DNA of 64,000 bases from Faecalibacillus intestinalis (GTDB lineage: Bacteria > Bacillota_I > Bacilli_A > Erysipelotrichales > Coprobacillaceae): positions 32,981 through 96,980 of the forward strand of contig NZ_PYLQ01000008.1 of the NCBI RefSeq assembly GCF_003024685.1. The letters are read 5' to 3'. Positions 18,667-27,886 of the stretch are shown here, in pieces. A program made the translations under genes and the position numbers. The notes beneath the pieces were generated by a model. That model was not told the DNA's origin. It saw only the letters and a program-made list of their open reading frames with translations, and searched no databases. Numbering within the stretch: position 1 is the first letter of the stretch; each line of letters opens with the position of its first letter.

Positions 18667-19636
18667 AATTTGAAAGATATTTTTTAAAATTTTTACTATA
18701 GCTTATTTGATTATGATCATCAATAAAACATCCTGAAACGTTTTTTATTGAATTGAGTAATGCTAATCCTTTTTCTTTACCTAAAGCAAAACAAACCGTA
18801 CTTAAAGCATCTCCTTGTAAAGAACTTTTAGATACAATAGTAACAGAAGATAAATCATTATCATAACAATATCCAGTTGAGGGATTTAAAATATGATGAT
18901 ATTTTTTTGAATTAATTTCAATATATCTTTGATACGTACCACTTGTTACAATCGATAAATTATTAATATTTAAACTAAGTATTGAATGATTTGTATTTTG
19001 AGGATCAGTAATGCCTATAGAAAATGGATTATTATTTTTTTGACCAACACATAAAATATTACCACCTAAATTAATTAAAGCACTGTTAACCTTATTTTTT
19101 AATAGATAACTTTTAATTTGATCAGCGATATATCCTTTAGCTATCGCACCTAAATCTATCATTGTTTGTTCATTTAAAAAGCGTATTTTTTGATTATCTA
19201 ATATAATATTTTGATAAGATATATCATTTAAATGAGTTTTAATTTGCTGATCATCAGGAAGTTTATTTTCTTTAAAGTTCCATAATGAAGAAACAGAACC
19301 AATGGTTATATCAAAAGCACCTTGAGAAAGTTGACTATAATAAAGACCTTCTTTAATGACTTTAAAAAGTTCTTTAGAAAGAGGTTGTTCATCTAATTTG
19401 TGATGAGCATGATTGATTTTATAGAGTTCACTTTCTTTATTATTCGCTGAAAAGACAAGTTCATACTTCTTGCATAAATTGAAACAGTTATTTAAAATAT
19501 TTTTAGAGGATGAATCATACAAAGTAATTTGTACAATTGTATCTAAACAAAATTCTTTATGAGATAGCGGTGTTGTTTTTTGACAACCACATAATAAAAA
19601 TGAAAAAATAATGATAGAAATAAGTATTTTTTTCAT
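18665..19636 (-). CDS. apbE: FAD:protein FMN transferase ApbE (lipoprotein)
   Basis: Transfers FMN from FAD to threonine of extracytoplasmic flavoproteins such as RnfG and RnfD. A lipoprotein signal precedes lipobox Leu15-Cys16-Gly17-Cys18. The family motifs DLGAIAKGYIADQI and ALINLGGNILCVG and the C-terminal GDALSTVCFALG are all present. The start is the ATG ending at 19636, with AAGGTGG 5 nt upstream; a GTG 9 bases earlier is not favoured. About 323 residues. Transcribed against rnfB and divergent from the NusG-II gene, its location fits a flavinylation role for this Rnf. Confidence 0.95.
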   Translation of the reverse strand: MKKILISIIIFSFLLCGCQKTTPLSHKEFCLDTIVQITLYDSSSKNILNNCFNLCKKYELVFSANNKESELYKINHAHHKLDEQPLSKELFKVIKEGLYYSQLSQGAFDITIGSVSSLWNFKENKLPDDQQIKTHLNDISYQNIILDNQKIRFLNEQTMIDLGAIAKGYIADQIKSYLLKNKVNSALINLGGNILCVGQKNNNPFSIGITDPQNTNHSILSLNINNLSIVTSGTYQRYIEINSKKYHHILNPSTGYCYDNDLSSVTIVSKSSLQGDALSTVCFALGKEKGLALLNSIKNVSGCFIDDHNQISYSKNFKKYLSN

Positions 19637-19675
19637 ATAGACCACCTTTATCTTATTATATCATGGAGTGAAAAA

Positions 19676-20035
19676 ATGAAAAATAAAACATTAAGAAATG
19701 ATTTGATTGTTATTGTTATTTTATTTTTAATCATTGAAGGATTGTTTTTCTTTAAATCAAGAAAACAAGGTCAATTAATAGAAATAACAAAAGATAATCA
19801 AATATATGGTTATTATTCTTTAAATGAAGATCAAATCATAAAAATAGATCAAGAAAATACAATTCAAATAAAAAATCAAAAAGTAAAAATGATACAAGCT
19901 ACTTGTCCAGATCATTTATGTATTAAACAAGGAACAATTGATAAAAAAGGATCAACAATTGTTTGTTTACCACATCATTTAATAATAGAAATAAAAGAAG
20001 GAAAAGAGGAAGTACAAGATGGAAAAGTCTATTAG
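19676..20035 (+). CDS. NusG domain II-containing protein
   Basis: Small single-pass membrane protein (119 residues). After an N-terminal helix (LIVIVILFLIIEGLFFF), the extracytoplasmic domain resembles NusG domain II, with CPDHLCIKQGTI and a later Cys in IVCLPHHLII. Such proteins are repeatedly found beside apbE and rnf or related flavinylated systems, and a redox partner role has been proposed, not shown. It is divergent from apbE with about 40 bp between them and overlaps the next gene by 17 bases. Confidence 0.85.
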   Translation: MKNKTLRNDLIVIVILFLIIEGLFFFKSRKQGQLIEITKDNQIYGYYSLNEDQIIKIDQENTIQIKNQKVKMIQATCPDHLCIKQGTIDKKGSTIVCLPHHLIIEIKEGKEEVQDGKVY

Positions 20036-20528
20036 AAAATTATGCTATCTTTCTTTGTTTTGTGCAATTGCAATTGTTTTAAGTTATATTGAAACACTAT
20101 TTCCTTTTTATCTAGGAATTCCAGGAGCTAAGATAGGTCTTGCTAATGTTGTTACCCTTACGTTGCTTTTATGTTTTGGTTTTAAAGAAGCTTTAATTGT
20201 TTTATTACTTAGAATTATGATTGTAGCTATGGCTTTTACAAATCTTTATACGTTTCTTTATAGTTTAGCAGGTGGTATTTTATCATTATTCATAATGTTT
20301 ATATTTAATAAAATAAAACTATTTTCACATCTTATTATTTCAATTATGGGTGGTGTATTTCATAATATTGGACAACTACTCGTTGCTATGTGTTTCTTTA
20401 ATTCTTCTGTATTTATTTATTATTTACCCTATTTAATGTTATTTGGTATTTTATCAGGGGTAGGTATCGGAATGATAGGTGAACTAATCTACTTAAAAAT
20501 AGGTCAAAGAATTACCAAAATGGGGTGA
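20019..20528 (+). CDS. Gx transporter family membrane protein (HepS component I-like)
   Basis: Integral membrane protein of 169 residues with about five helices, of the family often labelled heptaprenyl diphosphate synthase component I. The motif FPFYLGIPGAKIGLANVVTL near residue 30 is the family signature. It resembles S-components of ECF-type vitamin transporters, and its true substrate is not established. It is co-transcribed with the NusG-II gene, the usual partner in rnf/apbE neighbourhoods. Confidence 0.85.
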   Translation: MEKSIRKLCYLSLFCAIAIVLSYIETLFPFYLGIPGAKIGLANVVTLTLLLCFGFKEALIVLLLRIMIVAMAFTNLYTFLYSLAGGILSLFIMFIFNKIKLFSHLIISIMGGVFHNIGQLLVAMCFFNSSVFIYYLPYLMLFGILSGVGIGMIGELIYLKIGQRITKMG

Positions 20529-20533
20529 AAATC

Positions 20534-20610
20534 ATGTCAATTATTCAAAAATTAGAAACAATACATTTATTAACTTCCCAAAAGTAAGTAGCAAACTTTA
20601 TACTTGATAA
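20534..20610 (+). pseudogene. 5' remnant of an RpiR-family regulator gene
   Basis: An ATG with a GGGGTGA ribosome site opens a frame reading MSIIQKLETIHLLTSQK, a TAA, then VANFILDKK in the same frame. This is the start of the RpiR N-terminal helix-turn-helix (SEK-x-VA-x-FIL). The similarity stops after about 26 codons, where cyclase-like sequence begins. It is a dead fragment joined to another gene's remains. Confidence 0.55.
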
Positions 20611-21281
20611 GAAGGTGATACAAGACAAAAAGAAAGTATTCAATCTTTTAGAATATATTATTTATTGGTCTTTATTTTATTAGTTATAGGAGCAATATTG
20701 ATTCAAAGTTTCTTTGCTAAACAGATAACTTTTCTTATTCAAAAAGAAATACAAGCTTTTGAACAAATCAAACGTACACAAGACTATTCAATTAGATTAG
20801 AAATCAATCAAAAAGATGAATTTAGTAAACTTGCTATAAGTATTAATGAATTATTAGATTACATAGAAAAAGAAAAAAATCGAGATCAAGAAAAACAAAA
20901 AATATTGCAAGCTCAAGCAGAAAAAGATGGACAAATTACTTTAGGGTTTTTAGATATTGATCATTTTAAAGATTTTAATACTTATTTTGGACATCAAGTT
21001 GGAGATAAGGTACTTCAATTTGTATCGGCTGTTTTAAAAGAACAACTTAAAGGTAAAATAGGGCGTGTTGGTGGAGATGAATTTATTTTTTGTTTTGTTG
21101 GTAAAAAGAGATGAATAGACTTCTTCAATTATTAAAAAGTGGTTTTTATGATAATAATAGTCAACAAACTATCTCAGTATCTTGCAGTATATGTATTGCT
21201 ATTATGAAAGGTAAGGATGCAGATTATACAGAATTAATTCGTTTAGGAGATAAGTCTATGTATGAAGCAAAGGATGTATGA
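20611..21281 (+). pseudogene. Degraded diguanylate cyclase (HAMP-GGDEF)
   Basis: A membrane helix (VFILLVIGAILIQSFF), a HAMP-like linker and a GGDEF domain can be read. The GGDEF domain lacks its N-terminal DALTGLYNR part: the frame passes from AEKDG to ITLGFLDIDHFKDF. The signature GRVGGDEFIFCF is intact, but the frame stops at 21112-21114. The C-terminal strand-helix (SVSCSICIAI...LIRLGDKSMYEAK) continues in another frame from 21111 to TGA 21279-21281. At least one internal deletion and one frameshift make it inactive. Confidence 0.8.
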
Positions 21282-21312
21282 AGAAAATCTTTCATTATTA
21301 ATGAATTGGATT

Positions 21313-21341
21313 AAAAGCGAACTTAAATTTCGCTTTTTTTT
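21313..21341 (+). terminator. Rho-independent terminator after the cyclase remnant
   Basis: AAAAGCGAA / TTCGCTTTT (21313-21321, 21329-21337) with T run. Confidence 0.85.
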
Positions 21342-21441
21342 GTTATTTTAAATAAAAACCGAAATCTTATACCATAGTTTATAACCGTTCTTTTAATATA
21401 TTAAAGTAATATATAAAATAAAAAAACGAGGAAGTTAAAAG

Positions 21442-21831
21442 ATGAATAAAGATTTTTTATGGGGTGGAACAAGTGCTGCTAATCAATATGAAGGAGGTTA
21501 TGATGTAAGAAAAAATCATGAACAAGCTATTCATAAAATTACAAAATATATGCAAGAACAAGGCGCTATTATTGATAAGTGTTGTCGAAGTAAAGATGAT
21601 TTTTTAAAGGAAGGAGATATACTTGTTCAAAATTGCACCTCAAACAATGCAAAGATTAAAAGAACACTATATTGAACTTTTACCACAAAATATTCAAGAA
21701 AAGAAAATGAAAGAATGGGTCAAACATTATAAAAATAATATATTAGTTTATTGTAATGGTTGTGAAAAAGGACTTAAAATAGGTGGTATAGAACGATTCA
21801 TTTAGTAGAATTATTAGCAGAAAATTTATAA
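21442..21831 (+). pseudogene. Chimeric remnant: GH1 start fused to Fe-S (CCG-like) protein end
   Basis: The frame begins like a family 1 glycosidase ([20 protein letters not shown], with GAGGAAG ribosome site). After residue 21 it switches to an unrelated Cys-bearing sequence: DKCCRSKDDF, VQNCTSNN, then in a second frame YCNGCEKGLKIGG, and in a third HLVELLAENL. The latter parts resemble the C-terminal end of CCG-domain (heterodisulfide reductase/LutA-like) proteins. A deletion junction near 21505 and two frameshifts (about 21660 and 21790) explain it. The Fe-S assignment is tentative. Confidence 0.6.
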
Positions 21832-21883
21832 AAATAAAAAAATGTGTTAAAATAATATCATCATATGATATAGAGGAGTAGTT

Positions 21884-22684
21884 ATGGATACAAATTCAGT
21901 ATTATCAATATTATTAAGATATGTTAATGGTCAATATAAAAAAGATACAAATTATGATATAGCACTAGCTCTTTTAACACATTATAGTGAGATTCCTAAA
22001 AAAACAATTAATGAAATATCAGATTTATGCTATGTTTCACCAGCATCAATTTCACGTTTTGTTAAACTTATTGGATTTCATTCTTTTCAAGAATTTAAAA
22101 ACGCCTGTTTGAATACATTGGATATTTCAAAAACTGATTATTCTCCTAAAGTGATAAAAGCAAATAAAAATGATGTTAAGGAAATTCTTCAGCATTATAC
22201 AAATCGTGTAATAAATAATATTCAATTTTCTTATGATCATCTTGATTTTGAACAATTAGATCGTATTTGTTCTTATATACACGATAGTGATGACGTTTTA
22301 ATTCTTGGATTAGAGTTTTCAACTTTACTAGCTCAACATGTACAAAATCGTTTTGCTTTAATGAATAAGTATATTTCTGTAGCTATTTCTAATGAAGAAC
22401 AGTTAGAAAGTGCACATGATTTAAAAGAAGGTAGTACTGTTATTATTTTAAGTGTTGAAGGTGGCTATTTTTATCGTCATAATGAAGTTATACAAATTCT
22501 TCTTGAAAAGAAAGTTAAACTTGTTGTTTTAACAATGAATGAACATCAAAAAATGATAAATGAATTTATTGATCGAGAAGTTATTTTATGCAGTCAAGAT
22601 AATACAAATACTGAATCTCGCATATCATTACTTTATACACTAGAAATAATCATCATGTATTATTGTATTTATTTTACTTATTAA
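21884..22684 (+). CDS. MurR/RpiR family transcriptional regulator
   Basis: Sugar-phosphate-responsive regulator, 266 residues. The N-terminal helix-turn-helix (about residues 35-75) contains ISDLCYVSPASISRFVKLIG, and a SIS domain follows (ILGLEFSTLLAQHVQ...STVIILSVEGG). The typical SxSGxT loop is altered to SVEGGY, so ligand recognition may differ. It lies just before the PTS-GH1-GH3-pgmB operon, with a terminator between, and is the obvious candidate to control it. Confidence 0.88.
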   Translation: MDTNSVLSILLRYVNGQYKKDTNYDIALALLTHYSEIPKKTINEISDLCYVSPASISRFVKLIGFHSFQEFKNACLNTLDISKTDYSPKVIKANKNDVKEILQHYTNRVINNIQFSYDHLDFEQLDRICSYIHDSDDVLILGLEFSTLLAQHVQNRFALMNKYISVAISNEEQLESAHDLKEGSTVIILSVEGGYFYRHNEVIQILLEKKVKLVVLTMNEHQKMINEFIDREVILCSQDNTNTESRISLLYTLEIIIMYYCIYFTY

Positions 22685-22702
22685 TAAAATTTTCAGATTA
22701 TG

Positions 22703-22741
22703 AAAACCAGTGTTTATTTTTGAAAATAGCACTGGTTTTTT
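22703..22741 (+). terminator. Rho-independent terminator after the RpiR gene
   Basis: AAAACCAGTG / CACTGGTTTT (22703-22712, 22730-22739) with further pairing inside the loop, then T residues. Confidence 0.9.
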
Positions 22742-22820
22742 GATGACTTATTTTTTTCTTTTTCTTGTTATACTCAATGTAGACAAAGGCCAATGTCAGA
22801 TACATAAAGGAGAATAGGAA

Positions 22821-24110
22821 ATGGAAAAATTAATATCTATTATAGAAAAAACACTTGTTCCAGTTGCTAATAAATTATCACAAAACAAATATTTAAATGC
22901 AATTAGTGGTGGATGTATGTCTACTCTTGGAATAATCATGTTAGGTGCAGTTTTTACAATTTTAACGAATATTTCATGGCAACCTTATACAGATTTACTT
23001 GCTAAAACAGGGTTAGGTCAGTTATTTACAGGAGTTCAAAATGTTACTACAAATTTATTAGCTGTTTATATGGCTTTTGCAGTAGGATATCGTGGAGCAA
23101 CTGTATTTGGAAATAAAAAATATACTTTAACATCAGGTTTTTTATCTTTATTTGCTTATATGTTACTTATTCCATTAGATAGTACAACTTTAGCAGATAG
23201 TGGAATTAGTTTCTTTAATACAGCTTATTTAGGAACAAAAGGAGTTTTCGTAGCATTACTTGCAGGACTAGTGGTTTCTAGATTATTAGCTTTAATTACT
23301 GAAAAAAATATTGTTATTAAATTACCTGATTCTGTACCAGAAATGGTCAGTGAATCTTTATCATCTTTATTAGCAGGAGTTATCATTACCATTGTATTTT
23401 TAGTATTAAGAGCGTTATTTGCAATGACAGCTTATGGAAATGCAACTGATTGCATTTATACAATTATTCAAACACCGCTTCAATCATTAACAGGGAATTT
23501 ACCTGCATTTATCATTATTATTTTAATTGCACAATTATTATGGTTCTTTGGAATTCATGGATCAATGACAGTATTACCTATTTTATTTCCAATTTGGCTT
23601 AGTTATATTGGAGATAACACAGCAGCCATGGCTGCAGGGAAAGCAATTCCTCATGTATTAAATATTGGATTATGGGATTTAGCTAATTTAGGTGGTTCAG
23701 GTGCTACAATTGGTCTTGTTATTTTAATGTTCTTTAAAGCTAAAAGTGAACAATATAAATCATTTGGAAAACTAACATTACCATGTGGAATCTTTAGTGT
23801 TAATGAACCTGTTATTTTTGGATTACCAGTTATTTTAAATCCAATTATGCTTATTCCTTTTATTCTTTGTCCAATTGTTTTGGTTTGTTTAGGATATGCA
23901 TTAATTCAATTTGGAATTGTGACCGCTCCAATTGGAATTTTAGGATTGGGTTCAATGCCACCACTTATTTCAGGAATTATGCAAGGTAGTTTATCTTGGG
24001 GTATTTTCCAATTAGTTGCTGTTGTTATTTCGATTATTATTTATTATCCATTCTTTAAAACACTTGATAATCAAGCATTAATGAATGAAAAAGGAGATCA
24101 ACATGCATAA
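22821..24110 (+). CDS. PTS cellobiose/beta-glucoside family transporter subunit EIIC
   Basis: Membrane channel subunit of a lactose/cellobiose-class phosphotransferase system, 429 residues with about ten hydrophobic segments. LAQLLWFFGIHGSMTVLPI and SVNEPVIFGLPVILNP are the EIIC family signatures, the second containing the sugar-binding NEP. No EIIA or EIIB gene lies in the operon, so shared subunits encoded elsewhere must energise it. A TATACT (22769-22774) and AAAGGAG precede it. The end overlaps the GH1 start by 8 bases. Confidence 0.93.
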   Translation: MEKLISIIEKTLVPVANKLSQNKYLNAISGGCMSTLGIIMLGAVFTILTNISWQPYTDLLAKTGLGQLFTGVQNVTTNLLAVYMAFAVGYRGATVFGNKKYTLTSGFLSLFAYMLLIPLDSTTLADSGISFFNTAYLGTKGVFVALLAGLVVSRLLALITEKNIVIKLPDSVPEMVSESLSSLLAGVIITIVFLVLRALFAMTAYGNATDCIYTIIQTPLQSLTGNLPAFIIIILIAQLLWFFGIHGSMTVLPILFPIWLSYIGDNTAAMAAGKAIPHVLNIGLWDLANLGGSGATIGLVILMFFKAKSEQYKSFGKLTLPCGIFSVNEPVIFGLPVILNPIMLIPFILCPIVLVCLGYALIQFGIVTAPIGILGLGSMPPLISGIMQGSLSWGIFQLVAVVISIIIYYPFFKTLDNQALMNEKGDQHA

Positions 24111-25470
24111 ATTTTTATGGGGTGCTTCAACCAGTGGCTTTCAAGTAGAAGGAGGCTACAATTTAGGTGGTAAGGGACTTTCAACAACAGATGTACGTCA
24201 TGTTAAAGAAGGTATTGCTGATACAAAAGTAGCAAGTGATCATTATCATCATTTTAAAGAAGATATTCTTTTGATGAAAGAATTGGGATTAAAAGCATAT
24301 CGTTTCTCTTTTTGTTGGGCAAGAATTATGCCAGATGGACATCATGTCAATCAAGAGGGTCTTGAATTTTATGATCAAATTATTCAATTATGTTTAGAAA
24401 ATGATATTGAACCGATTCCAACACTTTATCATTTTGAAATGCCTCAAGCATTAGTTGACGAATTTGGTGGTTGGAAAAGTAGAAAATGTATCGATGCTTT
24501 TGTTGAATATGCTAAAATCTGCTTTCAAAAATGGCAAGGTACGATCAAGCATTGGGTGACAATCAATGAACAATTGATTGCTATGGCAGCAAGTGATCTA
24601 AATGGAAATCATGAAAATGATAAAGTATTACAAACAAAAAATATGTATCAAATGTCATATCATGCTTCATTAGCAGAAAAGAAAGTAATGAAATTACTTA
24701 AAGAAATTGATGTAAATGCAAAAATTGGTGTCGTAAATGCTGTTCAAAATGTTTATCCATATAGTTCATCTCCTGAAGATGTTTTAGCAGCAATGGATGC
24801 TGAGGAATTAATGATGTATATGCTTTTAGATATGTCTGTTAAAGGAAGTTATTCATTTAGAGTAAAAAGTATTTTAAAGAATATGGATTGTTATCCAGTT
24901 CAAGAAAAAGGGGATGATGAAATTCTCAAATCTTCTAAACCAGATTTTATAGGAATAAACTATTATTCATCTATTTGTGTAAAAGAAAACAAAGAACATC
25001 GTATTAATTATCAATTACCGCCATTTTTTAGAAGTTCTATGTTTGAAGTTTGTCCTAATGAACATTTAAAGAAAACAAAATGGATGTCTAATGGAATAGA
25101 TCCATTAGGAATTAGAAGTATTATCTATAAAATTTATAATCGTTATGCTTTACCTATTATTATTACTGAAAATGGTATGGCTTATAGTGATGTATTAGAA
25201 AATAATAGAGTTCATGATACTTATCGTATTGAATATCTTTCAGCCCATATTAAAGAAGTATTACGTGCAAAAGAAGAAGGATATCCTGTTTTTGGATATT
25301 GTCCATGGTCGTTTATTGATGTTGTTAGTTCACACCAAGGTTTTTCAAAAAGATATGGTCTAGTTTATGTCAATCGCACAGATCAAGATATTATGGATTG
25401 TAAACGTTATAAGAAAGATTCTTTTTATTGGTATAAAGAAATTATTGAAAGAAATGGAGAAAATATATGA
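24103..25470 (+). CDS. Glycoside hydrolase family 1, probable 6-phospho-beta-glucosidase
   Basis: Cytoplasmic retaining beta-glycosidase, about 455 residues, expected to split phosphorylated beta-glucosides delivered by the adjacent EIIC. The acid/base is Glu156 in TINEQ (commonly TxNEP) and the nucleophile is Glu356 in ITENGM. The N-terminal LWGASTSGFQVEGG is the family signature. The start is ATG 24103, preceded by AAGGAG; an in-frame ATG at 24085 lies inside the EIIC end and is not favoured. The stop overlaps the GH3 start. Confidence 0.92.
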   Translation: MHKFLWGASTSGFQVEGGYNLGGKGLSTTDVRHVKEGIADTKVASDHYHHFKEDILLMKELGLKAYRFSFCWARIMPDGHHVNQEGLEFYDQIIQLCLENDIEPIPTLYHFEMPQALVDEFGGWKSRKCIDAFVEYAKICFQKWQGTIKHWVTINEQLIAMAASDLNGNHENDKVLQTKNMYQMSYHASLAEKKVMKLLKEIDVNAKIGVVNAVQNVYPYSSSPEDVLAAMDAEELMMYMLLDMSVKGSYSFRVKSILKNMDCYPVQEKGDDEILKSSKPDFIGINYYSSICVKENKEHRINYQLPPFFRSSMFEVCPNEHLKKTKWMSNGIDPLGIRSIIYKIYNRYALPIIITENGMAYSDVLENNRVHDTYRIEYLSAHIKEVLRAKEEGYPVFGYCPWSFIDVVSSHQGFSKRYGLVYVNRTDQDIMDCKRYKKDSFYWYKEIIERNGENI

Positions 25471-27155
25471 TAGATTTATCAACAAATCCATTTAATTTAA
25501 ATGATGAACAAATTCAAAAAGTTACTAAGATATGTAATGATATGACATTAGATGAAAAAATAGGACAAATCTTTTGTCCTATAGGTAATGTTCAAGATGA
25601 AAAAGAAATAGACGAATTCATTCAAAAATATAAACCAGGAGCAATGATGTATCGCCCACTTCCTTCAAAAGAGATAAAAAGAATTCATCATAGACTTCAA
25701 AGCCAAAGTAAAATACCATTATTATTGGCTGCTAATTTAGAAAGTGGGGGAAATGGCATTTGCCTTGATGGTACATATTTTGCTAGACAAATGTCTGTTG
25801 CTGCTACTAATCAAGAAAAATTTGCTTATGATTTAGGAATGATTGCAGGTAAAGAGGCACACGCAGTAGGATGTAACTGGTCATTTGCTCCTATTGTTGA
25901 TATTGATTATAATTTTTTGAATCCTATTACAAATATTAGAACTTATGGTTCAAATCAAGAAACAATTATTAAATTTGCTGATTGTCAAATTGAAGCACTT
26001 AAAGAAAACCATATTTTACCTTGTATTAAACACTTCCCAGGAGATGGCGTGGATATGAGAGATCAGCATCTATTAAGTAGTGTAAATGATTTAACCGTTA
26101 ATAAGTGGAATAATAGTTATGGAAAAATATATCAACATTTTATTAATAATGGAATAGGTTCAATCATGGTTGGGCATATCTTATTACCTCATTATATTAA
26201 AGAAATAAATCCTGAATGCAATGAAGAAGACTATATGCCAGCAAGTTTATCAAAAGAGATTTTAACAGTGTTATTAAGAAACAAATTAGGATTTAATGGA
26301 TTAGTTGTAACAGATGCTACAGCAATGATTGGGTTTAATGTAGCTATGTCTAGATCAAAAGCATTACCTCTATGTATTGAAAGAGGTTGTGATATGATTT
26401 TATTTAATAAAAATATCGATGAAGACTACATGTTTATAAAAAATGGTTTAAAAGAAGGACTTTTATCTCAAAAAAGATTAGATGAAGCTGTTTTAAGAAT
26501 TATTGGTACAAAGATGGCAAATGGCTTGTTTGATCATAGTGAGGTAGAAGAATCTGAAAAGATTGTAGGTTGTATCGAACATCAAAGCTTAGCAAAAGAA
26601 TGCGCTAAACAAGCTATTACTTTAGTTAAAGAACAAAAAGGTGTTTTACCATTAACAAGTGATAAATACAAAAAAATTAGAATATATAATCTAACTGATC
26701 AAGATAATGGTGGTTTTAAAGAAGAAGGAACACAACTATCACTAACCAATTTATTACAAAAAGAGGGATTCAATGTTTATGAATTTGATACAAAACGTTT
26801 AGATTTTCAAGAGGTATTTGAAGGTGGTATAAAAGATATCAAAGAAAAATGTGATCTAGTCATTTATGTAGCTAATTATGATACAGCGAGTAATCAAACG
26901 ACAAGAAGAGTAGAATGGATAAAATTAATGGCAGCAAATGCGCCATGGTTTATGCAAGATGTGCCAACTATTTTTGTCTCTCTTGCTAATCCATATCATC
27001 TTTTTGATGTACCAATGATAAAAACTTATATTAATTGTTATACAAACAATGATCAAACATTACAAGTTTTAGTGGATAAGCTTCTTGGAAAAGAAAAATT
27101 TGTTGGAAAAAGTCCAGTTGATGTCTATTGTGGAAGGTGGGATACAAAAAGATGA
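25467..27155 (+). CDS. Glycoside hydrolase family 3 protein with NagZ-type His/Asp dyad
   Basis: Cytoplasmic beta-glycosidase (562 residues) with an N-terminal TIM barrel and a C-terminal GH3 alpha/beta domain. KHFPGDGVDMRDQH (residues 188-201) matches the NagZ loop KHFPGHG...DSH, giving Asp199/His201 as the acid/base dyad. The nucleophile is Asp283 in VVTDATAM. That dyad is known in beta-N-acetylhexosaminidases and in GH3 enzymes that can act as phosphorylases; classical GH3 beta-glucosidases use Glu in the second domain. It overlaps GH1 upstream and beta-phosphoglucomutase downstream. Confidence 0.88.
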   Translation: MIDLSTNPFNLNDEQIQKVTKICNDMTLDEKIGQIFCPIGNVQDEKEIDEFIQKYKPGAMMYRPLPSKEIKRIHHRLQSQSKIPLLLAANLESGGNGICLDGTYFARQMSVAATNQEKFAYDLGMIAGKEAHAVGCNWSFAPIVDIDYNFLNPITNIRTYGSNQETIIKFADCQIEALKENHILPCIKHFPGDGVDMRDQHLLSSVNDLTVNKWNNSYGKIYQHFINNGIGSIMVGHILLPHYIKEINPECNEEDYMPASLSKEILTVLLRNKLGFNGLVVTDATAMIGFNVAMSRSKALPLCIERGCDMILFNKNIDEDYMFIKNGLKEGLLSQKRLDEAVLRIIGTKMANGLFDHSEVEESEKIVGCIEHQSLAKECAKQAITLVKEQKGVLPLTSDKYKKIRIYNLTDQDNGGFKEEGTQLSLTNLLQKEGFNVYEFDTKRLDFQEVFEGGIKDIKEKCDLVIYVANYDTASNQTTRRVEWIKLMAANAPWFMQDVPTIFVSLANPYHLFDVPMIKTYINCYTNNDQTLQVLVDKLLGKEKFVGKSPVDVYCGRWDTKR

Positions 27156-27784
27156 AAGCCATTATTTTTGATTTAGATGGTGTTATTTGTTCAACAGATC
27201 ATTATCATTATTTAGCTTGGAAATCTTTAGCAGATGATTTAAATATTCCTTTTGATGAAAAAGATAATGAACGTTTAAGAGGTGTTTCTAGAATGGAAAG
27301 TTTAGATATTATTTTAGAAAAATCAAAAGAAAACTATTCATTAAAAGAAAAAGAACAATTTGCTGATAGAAAAAATAAGCTTTATCAACAATATTTATTA
27401 AAAATGTCTACAAAAGATTTATCTAAAGAAGTCAAAGAAACACTAGAACAATTAAGAAAAAAAGGATTAAAACTTGCTATTGGATCTTCAAGTAAAAATA
27501 CAATGCTTATTTTAAAACAACTAGGTTTAGATACTTTCTTTGATGCAATTAGCGATGGAAATTCTATTCAGTATTCAAAACCACATCCAGAGGTTTTCAT
27601 GAAAGCTGCAGACTTGCTTAATATTCCTTATAAAGAATGTTTAGTTGTAGAAGATGCAATTTCAGGATGTTTTGCTGCTAAAAGCGCTTCTATGAATGTA
27701 GCAGCTTTATCAAGTGCTTATCATTGCACTTTTGCAGATTATCATTTAAATTGTTTTAAAGAATTGTTAGATATTAAGTATTAA
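27152..27784 (+). CDS. pgmB: Beta-phosphoglucomutase
   Basis: HAD-superfamily mutase that converts beta-glucose 1-phosphate to glucose 6-phosphate; 210 residues, cytosolic. The catalytic DLDG motif gives Asp7 (nucleophile) and Asp9. The cap signature RGVSRMESLDIIL and the loop GSSSKN are characteristic of beta-PGM over other HAD phosphatases, and the VVEDAISG motif binds Mg. The start is ATG 27152 overlapping the GH3 stop; the longer frame from 27128 lies inside GH3. Its presence implies a source of beta-glucose 1-phosphate. Confidence 0.92.
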   Translation: MKAIIFDLDGVICSTDHYHYLAWKSLADDLNIPFDEKDNERLRGVSRMESLDIILEKSKENYSLKEKEQFADRKNKLYQQYLLKMSTKDLSKEVKETLEQLRKKGLKLAIGSSSKNTMLILKQLGLDTFFDAISDGNSIQYSKPHPEVFMKAADLLNIPYKECLVVEDAISGCFAAKSASMNVAALSSAYHCTFADYHLNCFKELLDIKY

Positions 27785-27814
27785 GAGTATGTTTTAAGGA
27801 CATATTCTTTTTTT
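27785..27814 (+). terminator. Rho-independent terminator after pgmB
   Basis: GAGTATGT / ACATATTC (27785-27792, 27800-27807; one G-U pair) followed by seven T. Confidence 0.85.
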
Positions 27815-27829
27815 GTGATATATATCACG
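27814..27829. promoter_or_regulatory. CRP-type palindrome upstream of the oxidoreductase pseudogene
   Basis: TGTGATATATATCACG fits TGTGA-N6-TCACA with one mismatch at the last base. It lies 57 bp before the start of the broken 2-enoate-reductase-type gene and is the second such site in the window after the one upstream of rnfC. Confidence 0.5.
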
Positions 27830-27886
27830 GTTTTGTTATTTTTTATTATTTTTCTATTTGTTTGAATAATATGTGGAGGGATATCA

